Part shown: piece after piece, positions 8,274 through 14,497 of the stretch
Layout: each line of letters opens with the position of its first letter
How positions within the stretch are numbered: the stretch's first letter is position 1
Source of the DNA: JBKHXU01 sp046565865
GTDB taxonomy: Bacteria; Pseudomonadota; Gammaproteobacteria; Acidiferrobacterales; Sulfurifustaceae
Direction of reading: 5' to 3'
Length of the DNA stretch: 24,694 bases
NCBI GenBank assembly: GCA_046565865.1
Contig: JBKHXU010000049.1
Span: 1 to 24,694, forward strand
Made by a program: the position numbers and the translations under genes
Notes under the pieces: model-generated
The model's input: the letters and a program-made list of their open reading frames with translations, nothing else
The model's database searches: none
What the model was told of the DNA's origin: nothing

Positions 8274-8612
8274 CTAAAGCGCGTCTATGCCGGTCTCGCC
8301 GGTACGGATGCGCACGACTTGTTGGAGGTCGAAGACGAAAATCTTGCCGTCGCCGATCTTGTCCGTGCGCGCCGCCTTCGTGATCGCCTCGATCACGCGA
8401 TCCAGCATCTTGGAGTCGATCGCCACTTCGAGCTTGACCTTGGGCAGGAAATCGACCACGTATTCCGCCCCCCGATACAACTCCGTGTGGCCCTTCTGCC
8501 GTCCGAAACCCTTTACCTCGGTGACGGTAACGCCCTGCACCCCGACTTCGGACAGCGCGTCACGCACGTCGTCGAGCTTGAAGGGCTTGATGATTGCTGT
8601 AACCAGTTTCAT
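8274..8612 (-). CDS. glnK: Nitrogen regulatory protein PII, GlnK type
   Basis: This is a 112-residue PII signal protein, the exact family length. It opens MKLVTAIIKPFKLDDVRDAL. The T-loop (about 37-55) contains GAEYVVDF with the uridylylation residue Tyr51. The B-loop and C-terminal motifs TDKIGDGKIFVF and IRTGETGIDAL bind ATP/ADP and 2-oxoglutarate in this family. AGGAGA precedes the start by 7-8 nt. Sequence alone does not separate GlnK from GlnB; the call rests on linkage to amtB and on the sigma-54/NtrC-type promoter. Its role would be to sense 2-oxoglutarate and energy charge and to block AmtB when nitrogen returns. Confidence 0.94.
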   Translation of the reverse strand: MKLVTAIIKPFKLDDVRDALSEVGVQGVTVTEVKGFGRQKGHTELYRGAEYVVDFLPKVKLEVAIDSKMLDRVIEAITKAARTDKIGDGKIFVFDLQQVVRIRTGETGIDAL

Positions 8613-8721
8613 CTGCCGTTCTCCTAAAGCCGCTTGTAAGTGCCCTTGCCGTTGTTGATCTGAAATGGGCCATGTGAAAAGCCCCGACAGTCCTGTCAGC
8701 TGTCTCCGCTGCCGCCCCTTC

Positions 8722-8737
8722 AGCAGTTACTATGCCA
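8722..8737 (-). promoter_or_regulatory. Sigma-54 (RpoN) promoter of glnK-amtB
   Basis: Read on the minus strand the sequence is TGGCATAGTAACTGCT, against the consensus TGGCAYRN4TTGCW. The invariant GG and GC are correctly spaced, and only the first T of the -12 element differs. The predicted start is near 8711, giving a leader of about 100 nt before glnK. Confidence 0.8.
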
Positions 8738-8800
8738 ATCGATTTTCCTTCTTCCGAACAATGCCTTGTGCCCCAAGAACGACCTGCGTCGCGCGTCGCG

Positions 8801-8817
8801 CGCACCAGCCTGGCGCA
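8801..8817. promoter_or_regulatory. Candidate NtrC enhancer site 1
   Basis: CGCACCAGCCTGGCGCA matches the NtrC consensus TGCACCAN3TGGTGCA at 12 of 14 defined positions. It is centred about 98 bp upstream of the predicted glnK start and 31 bp from the second site, about three helical turns. This is the usual arrangement for NtrC enhancers. Confidence 0.65.
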
Positions 8818-8831
8818 TTGAAGAACCCCCC

Positions 8832-8848
8832 CGCACCCAAGGTGTGCG
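8832..8848. promoter_or_regulatory. Candidate NtrC enhancer site 2
   Basis: CGCACCCAAGGTGTGCG preserves the GCAC-N7-GTGC core of NtrC sites, and the flanking C/G pairs extend the dyad. It is centred about 129 bp upstream of the predicted glnK transcription start. Confidence 0.62.
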
Positions 8849-8897
8849 GCAAAGGGCCTGTTCGTCGGGAGTTGCCGTGCGCGCAGCGGAGGGTGGT

Positions 8898-8903
8898 TAT
8901 AAT
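8898..8903 (+). promoter_or_regulatory. TATAAT -10 box directly before ubiK
   Basis: A perfect TATAAT ends 6 nt before the ubiK ATG, so transcription would start at or within 1-2 nt of the A of the start codon. The best -35 (TTGCCG at 8872-8877) is 20 bp away, longer than ideal. No Shine-Dalgarno sequence is properly placed; GGAGGG at 8888-8893 lies upstream of the -10 box itself. Confidence 0.55.
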
Positions 8904-8909
8904 CGCACC

Positions 8910-9149
8910 ATGATTGACCCGCGCCTGTTGGATGATGTCGTCGGTGCCGTCGCCCGCGTGCTACCGCGGACCCCGGAGGATCTCGAACGCAACATCCGCG
9001 CCGCACTGGCCGCGGTGTTCGACCGGCTCGATGTCGTGACGCGCGAGGAACTCGAAGTCCAAGCGGCGGTACTCGCGCGTACGCGCGTGCGCCTGGAGCA
9101 ACTGGAGCAACACGTCAGCGCGTTGGAGGCGAAGCTCGCGCAAAAATGA
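8910..9149 (+). CDS. ubiK: Ubiquinone biosynthesis accessory factor UbiK (YqiC/BMFP family)
   Basis: This is a 79-residue protein of the BMFP/YqiC family, known as UbiK, which assists aerobic ubiquinone assembly with UbiJ. The opening MIDPRLLDDVVGAVARVLP is followed by an amphipathic region and the DVVTREELEVQAAVLARTRV motif. A C-terminal coiled coil (residues about 50-79, LEQLEQHVSALEAKLAQK) is typical of the family. The open frame extends upstream to 8766, but the family N-terminus and the TATAAT box fix the start at 8910. It precedes comM by 79 bp, a neighbourhood I have seen in other gammaproteobacteria. Confidence 0.9.
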   Translation: MIDPRLLDDVVGAVARVLPRTPEDLERNIRAALAAVFDRLDVVTREELEVQAAVLARTRVRLEQLEQHVSALEAKLAQK

Positions 9150-9228
9150 CGCCCGCGGGGTGGCGTCGCCGCGAGTAATACAACGTACCCTCGCGCGCCG
9201 TGAATCACTATAAACAGGGAGAAACACC

Positions 9229-10752
9229 ATGGCGCTGGCGGTAGTCCACAGCCGCGCACAAGTGGGCATCGATGCCCCGGCGGTCACCGTCGAAGTGCAT
9301 CTCGCCAACGGCCTGCCGAGCCTTTCGATCGTCGGGCTGCCAGAGGCCGCGGTAAAGGAAAGCAAGGATCGCGTGCGCGCGGCCTTGCTCAACGCGCGTT
9401 TCGAATTCCCCGCCCGCCGCATTACCGTGAATTTGGCGCCCGCCGATCTCCCGAAGGAGGGCGGTCGCTTTGACTTGCCGATCGCGCTCGGCATCCTCGC
9501 CGCGTCCGATCAACTGCCAACGGCCGTGCTCGAGCGCTACGAATTTTTGGGCGAACTCGCATTGACCGGCGAGCTGCGTCCCATCGGCGGCGCGCTCACG
9601 GCGACGCTCGCCCTGCGCGGCGGTCGCGCGCTGGTGCTGCCGGCGGCGAATGCGCCGGAGGCGGCGCTGGTCGACGGCGTGCCGGTGTTCGGCGCGCGCG
9701 ATCTGCTGCAAGTCGTCGCGCACCTGCGCGGTGAAGCGCCGCTCGCGCCGCAACCGGCCACGGTGCTGACGCAGGACGAAGCCGCGGCGGTCCCCGATCT
9801 TAGCGACATCACCGGCCAGCACCGCGCCAAGCGCGCGCTCGAAATCGCCGCCGCCGGCGGGCACAGTTTGCTTTTCGTCGGCCCGCCCGGCGCCGGCAAG
9901 ACGATGCTGGCAAGCCGTCTGCCGGGCCTGCTGCCGCCGCTCGCCGACAACGAGGCGCTCGAGACCGCGGCCATTCATTCGGTGCAGCGCGAGTTCCAGG
10001 TGCGCGATTGGCGCCGGCGCCCGTTCCGGGCGCCGCATCACACGGCCTCGGCGATTGCACTCGTCGGCGGCGGCAGCCACCCGCGCCCTGGCGAGATCTC
10101 GCTCGCGCACAACGGCGTGTTGTTTTTGGACGAGCTTCCGGAATACGACCGCCACGTGCTTGAGGTGCTGCGCGAGCCTCTCGAGGCCGGCGCCATCACC
10201 ATCTCGCGCGCCGCGCGCCAGGCGCAATTTCCGGCGCGGTTTCAGTTGGTGGCGGCGATGAATCCGTGTCCGTGCGGCTACTGGGGCGATCGCTCGGGCC
10301 GTTGCCACTGCACCGAGGAGCGGGTGCGGCAATACCGCGCGCGCATCTCCGGTCCGCTGCTCGATCGCATCGATATGCATGTCGATGTCCCCGCGGTCGC
10401 GCGCGAGGTGTTACTCGACCCGGCGCGTCCGGCGGGCGAATCCTCGGCCGTCGTACGCGAACGAGTGCGGGCGGCGCGCGCGCGACAGCATGCGCGCAAC
10501 GGCACCATCAACCACGCGCTATCGCCGGCGCAAATCGAAAACTGTTGTGTGATGGATACTCCGAGTCGACAACTGCTTGAGCAGGCGATGCAACGACTCG
10601 GCCTCAGCGCGCGCGCCTATCACCGCGTGCTCAAGGTCGCGCGCACGATCGCGGATCTCGCGGCGAGCGAATCGATCGCAGCCGAACATGTGGCGGAGGC
10701 GATTCAGTATCGCTGCCTCGACCGTCCGTTACTCGCAACCGCAACGGTTTGA
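9229..10752 (+). CDS. comM: ComM/YifB family Mg-chelatase-like AAA+ ATPase
   Basis: The 507-residue hexameric AAA+ helicase promotes branch migration during natural transformation in characterised gammaproteobacterial ComM proteins. The N-terminal Lon-protease-like domain (about 1-170) opens MALAVVHSRAQVGIDAPAV and contains LPSLSIVGLPEAAVKESKDR. The AAA+ core has Walker A GPPGAGKT (218-225), Walker B VLFLDE (297-302) and the Cys-rich MNPCPCGYWGD...CHCT motif typical of the family. The ISGPLLDRIDMHVDV sensor region and the C-terminal Mg-chelatase domain with LSARAYHRVLKVARTIADL follow. GGGAG lies 7-8 nt before the ATG. The length is normal. No other competence gene is in the window, so whether the organism is transformable cannot be judged from this gene, which is also widespread in non-competent species. 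Confidence 0.95.
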   Translation: MALAVVHSRAQVGIDAPAVTVEVHLANGLPSLSIVGLPEAAVKESKDRVRAALLNARFEFPARRITVNLAPADLPKEGGRFDLPIALGILAASDQLPTAVLERYEFLGELALTGELRPIGGALTATLALRGGRALVLPAANAPEAALVDGVPVFGARDLLQVVAHLRGEAPLAPQPATVLTQDEAAAVPDLSDITGQHRAKRALEIAAAGGHSLLFVGPPGAGKTMLASRLPGLLPPLADNEALETAAIHSVQREFQVRDWRRRPFRAPHHTASAIALVGGGSHPRPGEISLAHNGVLFLDELPEYDRHVLEVLREPLEAGAITISRAARQAQFPARFQLVAAMNPCPCGYWGDRSGRCHCTEERVRQYRARISGPLLDRIDMHVDVPAVAREVLLDPARPAGESSAVVRERVRAARARQHARNGTINHALSPAQIENCCVMDTPSRQLLEQAMQRLGLSARAYHRVLKVARTIADLAASESIAAEHVAEAIQYRCLDRPLLATATV

Positions 10753-10773
10753 TTCCGCGCGAGCGGAAAAAAG

Positions 10774-10797
10774 AAAAGCGGCCGGGTGGCCGCTTTT
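10774..10797. terminator. Bidirectional intrinsic terminator between comM and the cytochrome gene
   Basis: AAAAGCGGCC at 10774-10783 pairs with GGCCGCTTTT at 10788-10797 around a GGGT loop. The A/T ends give a T-run in both directions. It lies between the convergent stop codons of comM (10752) and the cytochrome gene (10822). Confidence 0.88.
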
Positions 10798-10821
10798 CGC
10801 ACTACAAAACGTAACGCGGGT

Positions 10822-11313
10822 TTACTTGGACTTCGACACCATGAAGTCCACGGCCGCCTTCACGTCGGCATCCGCCAAGCTCATGTTGCCACCCTTCGGC
10901 GGCATCACGCCGGACTTTCCTTGAAAGCCCTTGATCGCATGGTCGTACAAAGTGTTGTTGCCCTTGGCGATGCGATCTTTCCACGCACCCTTGTCGCCCG
11001 TCTTCGGCGCACCGGCGACACCCGCCGCGTGGCACGCGGCGCAGCTTTGGTCGTACACGGCCTTGCCTTTATCCGCACCGGCGGCGTTGGCGGTCGCGAT
11101 GATGCCGTTCATGGGGCCCTTGTCATTCACCGTTACTTCACCGATCGGCTTGATGCGTTCGGCCACCGCGCGCGCTTCGGCCGAGGCGGTCGCGGTATCC
11201 GCCGGCTTCGCCCGCGCGCCCAGAATCTGCGCCAGGATGAATAGCACCACCGATAGCGCGACGAGCGCGGCCATCAAGCCCGAAAACAACTTCAAAAACT
11301 CACGATCACTCAT
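10822..11313 (-). CDS. Membrane-anchored cytochrome c5 family protein
   Basis: The 163-residue protein has a short cytoplasmic start (MSDREFLKLFSG) and one membrane segment (about 13-34, LMAALVALSVVLFILAQIL). A linker (about 35-85) and one class I cytochrome c domain follow. Haem binding is shown by CAACH, with the axial Met in GVMPPKGGN near the C-terminus. YDQSCAACHAAGVAGAPKTGDK is the usual cytochrome c5 signature; c5 proteins carry electrons in the periplasm to terminal oxidases. The frame stays open to 11424, but the ATG at 11313 follows AAAAGG and yields the expected N-terminus. Its partner is not visible here. It is a single gene, convergent with comM, with its own promoter. Confidence 0.9.
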   Translation of the reverse strand: MSDREFLKLFSGLMAALVALSVVLFILAQILGARAKPADTATASAEARAVAERIKPIGEVTVNDKGPMNGIIATANAAGADKGKAVYDQSCAACHAAGVAGAPKTGDKGAWKDRIAKGNNTLYDHAIKGFQGKSGVMPPKGGNMSLADADVKAAVDFMVSKSK

Positions 11314-11374
11314 GGTGTACCTTTTCTGTTCGGTTAAATTCCCACCTGGAAGGCGGACCTGAAAATCGCGGCTA

Positions 11375-11402
11375 AGTATAGCGTAAAACCCCGAAATGAC
11401 AG
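11375..11402 (-). promoter_or_regulatory. Candidate promoter of the cytochrome c5 gene
   Basis: On the minus strand CTGTCA (11402-11397) and TATACT (11380-11375) are 16 bp apart. The -10 box matches five of six positions. The predicted start near 11368 gives a leader of about 55 nt. Confidence 0.5.
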
Positions 11403-11454
11403 CGCCAGCCACGGTCTTATGCAATCCGACCGGTGCCGATTGGTCGTTTCATGC

Positions 11455-11460
11455 GATAAT
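11455..11460 (+). promoter_or_regulatory. Probable -10 box of the tRNA-Arg transcript
   Basis: GATAAT is followed by a GC-rich stretch (CGGGCCC) like the discriminators of stringently controlled stable-RNA promoters. It lies 17 nt before the tRNA 5' fragment. No good -35 hexamer is seen. It now stands about 195 bp upstream of the intact tRNA. Confidence 0.4.
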
Positions 11461-11477
11461 TTCGGGCCCTTGAGTTT

Positions 11478-11732
<255 letters not shown>

Positions 11733-11864
11733 TATCACCCGTCGTACACGCCATCCCTGGCGCGACCACCTCGGCCTCGATACACCCCAGCCCGTCCCTC
11801 CGTGGCCGGGCGTTCGCCGGCACGGACACACGCTAAGTGTGTCCGTGACTGCCCCGGCTCACCC
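11733..11864 (-). repeat. Variable-stem repeat element, copy B (inverted)
   Basis: Read on the minus strand: block 1 GGGTGAGCCGGGGC (11864-11851); linker AGT; hairpin 1 arms CACGGACACAC and GTGTGTCCGTG (11847-11821, loop TTAGC); block 2 CCGGCGAACGC (11820-11810); and a tail with hairpin 2 at 11766-11741. Hairpin 2 has stem CGCCA/TGGCG on a GGGA loop, with an outer GTCG/CGAC stem. Its 3' end adjoins the CCA end of tRNA-Arg. TGA inside block 1 is the stop codon of lpd. Apart from the blocks and the GGGA hairpin its sequence differs from copy A, while its length is almost the same (132 against 133 bp). Confidence 0.8.
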
Positions 11865-13295
11865 CCGTTTACGCAGCCGCGCCACATGCAGCGGCTGCCC
11901 GCCGGCGCCGAGTGCCGACTCGTGAAATGCCTCCGACACCGTCGGATGCGCGAACATGGTCAGCGCGATGTCCTCGCTCGAAGCGCCGAACTCCATCGCC
12001 ATCACGCCGAGCGCGATCAGCTCGGCGCACACGGGACCCACCATATGGATGCCGAGGATGCGATCGGTACGCGCGTGCGCCAATATCTTCACCGTCCCTT
12101 CGGCGAGGCCCATGGCACGCGCGCGGCCGTTGGCGGCGAACGGGAACGTGCCGGCGCGGTACTCGATGCCTTCGGCGCGCAGCGCCTGCTCGGTCTTGCC
12201 GGCCCAGGCGATCTCGGGGAGCGTGTAGATCACGAGCGGCACGGTGGCATAGTTCACCTCGCGCGCGCGGCCCGCGAGGCGCTCGGCCACCATCACGCCC
12301 TCGTCCATGCCTTTGTGCGCCAGCATCGGTCCGCGCACGGCATCGCCGATGGCGTACACGTCGGGGAGATTGGTGCGGCAGTGCTCATCGACGTGGATGA
12401 AGCCCCACTCATCGAGCAGCAACTTCGTTTCGGCGGCGGCGATGTTCTGCGTGTTGGGGCGCCGGCCAATCGCGACGATCAGGCGATCGACCGTGAGCGT
12501 CTGATCGCGCTGCGCATCTTGGTACGTTACCGTCAGCGCCGATCCCGTGCGTTCCACACCGCGCACGCGCGCGCCCAATCGAATATCGAGGCCTTGCGCC
12601 GACAGCGCGCGCCTGGCCTCGCGCGCAATCTGCTCGTCCGCCATTGCCAGGAACTGTGTCTGTGCTTCGAGCAGCGTCACCTCGGCACCCAGCCGGCGCC
12701 ACACGCTGCCTAACTCCAACCCGATGACGCCGGCGCCGATAACGCCGAGACGCTTTGGCACCTCGTCAAATGCCAGCGCCCCGGTCGAATCGACAATGTG
12801 GCGCCCATCGAGCGGTGCGACATCGAGTGTTGTCGGCACCGAGCCGGTGGCGAGTATTACGTGCTTGGCCTCAAGCGTGCGCGGCTTCGCGCCACCCGCC
12901 GTCACCTCGACGCGATTGCCTTCGAGCAAACGCCCGCGGCCGGCGATCGGCGTCACGCCGTTGGCCTTGAACAATCCGGCGACGCCGCGCGTAAGGTCGC
13001 CGACGACGGCGGCCTTGTGCCGCATCATCGCCGCGAGATCGAGGCTGATACCTTGTGCGCGCACGCCGTGTTCCGCGAGCGCCGTATGCGCGCGTGCGTA
13101 AAGCTCCGAGGATTCGAGCAGCGCCTTGGACGGAATGCAGCCGACGTTGAGACAAGTGCCGCCGAGCACGGGCTCGCCGCTGGCGTCGCGCCAATCGTCG
13201 ACGCACGCGGTGCTGAATCCGAGCTGTGCGCAGCGGATGGCGGCCACGTAGCCGGCCGGCCCGGCGCCGATGACGACGACGTCGAAGCGATCCAT
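11859..13295 (-). CDS. lpd: Dihydrolipoyl dehydrogenase (E3)
   Basis: This 478-residue FAD flavoenzyme reoxidises the lipoyl groups of the 2-oxoglutarate dehydrogenase complex with NAD. The FAD-binding GAGPAGY is at residues 10-16, and the redox pair is GGTCLNVGCIPSK (Cys48, Cys53). The NAD domain opens GVIGAGVIGLELGSVW and the second FAD motif is NLPDVYAIGDAV. The catalytic dyad is in AHPTVSEAFHE (His450, Glu455). The gene starts 2 nt after the sucB stop and has no clear Shine-Dalgarno sequence, which fits translational coupling. It is the last gene of sucA-sucB-lpd. Its TGA lies within repeat element B, so the C-terminus RLRKRG ends exactly at the element edge. Confidence 0.96.
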   Translation of the reverse strand: MDRFDVVVIGAGPAGYVAAIRCAQLGFSTACVDDWRDASGEPVLGGTCLNVGCIPSKALLESSELYARAHTALAEHGVRAQGISLDLAAMMRHKAAVVGDLTRGVAGLFKANGVTPIAGRGRLLEGNRVEVTAGGAKPRTLEAKHVILATGSVPTTLDVAPLDGRHIVDSTGALAFDEVPKRLGVIGAGVIGLELGSVWRRLGAEVTLLEAQTQFLAMADEQIAREARRALSAQGLDIRLGARVRGVERTGSALTVTYQDAQRDQTLTVDRLIVAIGRRPNTQNIAAAETKLLLDEWGFIHVDEHCRTNLPDVYAIGDAVRGPMLAHKGMDEGVMVAERLAGRAREVNYATVPLVIYTLPEIAWAGKTEQALRAEGIEYRAGTFPFAANGRARAMGLAEGTVKILAHARTDRILGIHMVGPVCAELIALGVMAMEFGASSEDIALTMFAHPTVSEAFHESALGAGGQPLHVARLRKRG

Positions 13296-13297
13296 CG

Positions 13298-14488
13298 CTA
13301 AACGCCGAGAAGGAGGCGCGCGGGATCCTCCAGCAGTTCTTTGACGGTCACCAAGAATTGCACCGCCTCGCGGCCGTCGATAAGGCGGTGATCGTACGAC
13401 AGCGCGACGTACATCATCGGCCGGATCACGACCTTGCCGTCCTCAGCCACCGGGCGCTCCTCGATCTTGTGCATGCCGAGGATCGCGCTCTGCGGCGGAT
13501 TCAAAATAGGCGTGGACAGCAGCGAACCGAACACGCCGCCGTTCGTAATAGTGAAAGTGCCACCGGTGAGGTCGGCGAGCGCGAGGCTGCCCGCCTGCGC
13601 CTTGCTCCCATACTCCTTGATGCGCGACTCGATCGCGGCCATGTCGAGCCGATCGGCGTCGCGCAGAATCGGCACCACCAAGCCGCGCGGCGAGGCGACG
13701 GCGATGCCGATGTCGTAGTAGCCGTGATACACCACATCGTGGCCGTCGATCGAGGCATTGACCTCGGGGAAGCGCTTGAGCGCCTCGACACAGGCGCGCA
13801 CGAAGAACGACATAAATCCCAAACGCACGCCGTGGGTGCGCTCGAATTCATCGCGATAGCGATTGCGCGCGTCGATGACGGCGTGCATGTTGATCTCGTT
13901 GAACGTCGTCAGGATCGCCGCGGTGCGCTGCGCCTCGACCAGGCGTTCGGCCACGCGCGCGCGCAGGCGCGTCATCGGCACACGTTTCTCCAGGCGCTCG
14001 CCCGGCGTCAACGCCGTAAATGGCAATTCGACCCGTTCCGCGGCTGGCGTCTGCGTTGTCGCTTTCGCCTCGTTGAGCGGGGCTGGGGTCGGCGCCAGAT
14101 CGGCGCGCTCCACATCTTCCTTGAGCACGCGCCCGCCCTTGCCACTGCCTTTGGGAATCTCTTTGCTGCCGCGCTCGGCGAGCGCGCGCTTGGCCGCGGG
14201 CATAACCGGCGGCGCCTCGGTCTTGCTCGGCGCCGACGTCTTTGCCGCCGCACCGTTGCCCAAGCGCGCGATCACCTGACCGGCGACGACCGTAGTGCCT
14301 TCGCCGGCGACGATTTCTTGTAGCACGCCGTCCTGTGTCGCCGGCACCTCGAACACGACTTTGTCGGTCTCGATGTCGGCCAGCACCTCGCCCTGCTTCA
14401 CCGCCTGGCCCACCTGCTTGCGCCACGCGGCGATGGTGCCGTCGCTCACGGACTCGGGAAACGCGGGTACGGTGACATCGGCGGTCAT
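13298..14488 (-). CDS. sucB: Dihydrolipoyllysine succinyltransferase (E2 of 2-oxoglutarate dehydrogenase)
   Basis: The 396-residue E2 core subunit passes succinyl groups from E1 to CoA. A single N-terminal lipoyl domain (about 1-75) has the modified lysine in DIETDKVVFEVPA (Lys43). A Lys/Ala/Thr-rich linker is followed by the peripheral subunit-binding domain (about 93-130, AKRALAERGSKEI...GRVLKEDV). The acetyltransferase-type catalytic domain (about 165-396) includes FTITNGGVFGSLLSTPILNP and SYDHRLIDGREAV (catalytic His367, Asp371). AAGGA precedes the ATG. It sits 9 bp downstream of sucA and immediately before lpd. The motifs and the SucA partner separate it from pyruvate dehydrogenase E2. 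Confidence 0.96.
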   Translation of the reverse strand: MTADVTVPAFPESVSDGTIAAWRKQVGQAVKQGEVLADIETDKVVFEVPATQDGVLQEIVAGEGTTVVAGQVIARLGNGAAAKTSAPSKTEAPPVMPAAKRALAERGSKEIPKGSGKGGRVLKEDVERADLAPTPAPLNEAKATTQTPAAERVELPFTALTPGERLEKRVPMTRLRARVAERLVEAQRTAAILTTFNEINMHAVIDARNRYRDEFERTHGVRLGFMSFFVRACVEALKRFPEVNASIDGHDVVYHGYYDIGIAVASPRGLVVPILRDADRLDMAAIESRIKEYGSKAQAGSLALADLTGGTFTITNGGVFGSLLSTPILNPPQSAILGMHKIEERPVAEDGKVVIRPMMYVALSYDHRLIDGREAVQFLVTVKELLEDPARLLLGV

Positions 14489-14497
14489 GCGCAGTCC

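Noticed and set aside
9152..9173. Terminator hairpin after ubiK
   Set aside because: Only a short GC stem with a long loop and no T-run, so ubiK and comM may be read through.
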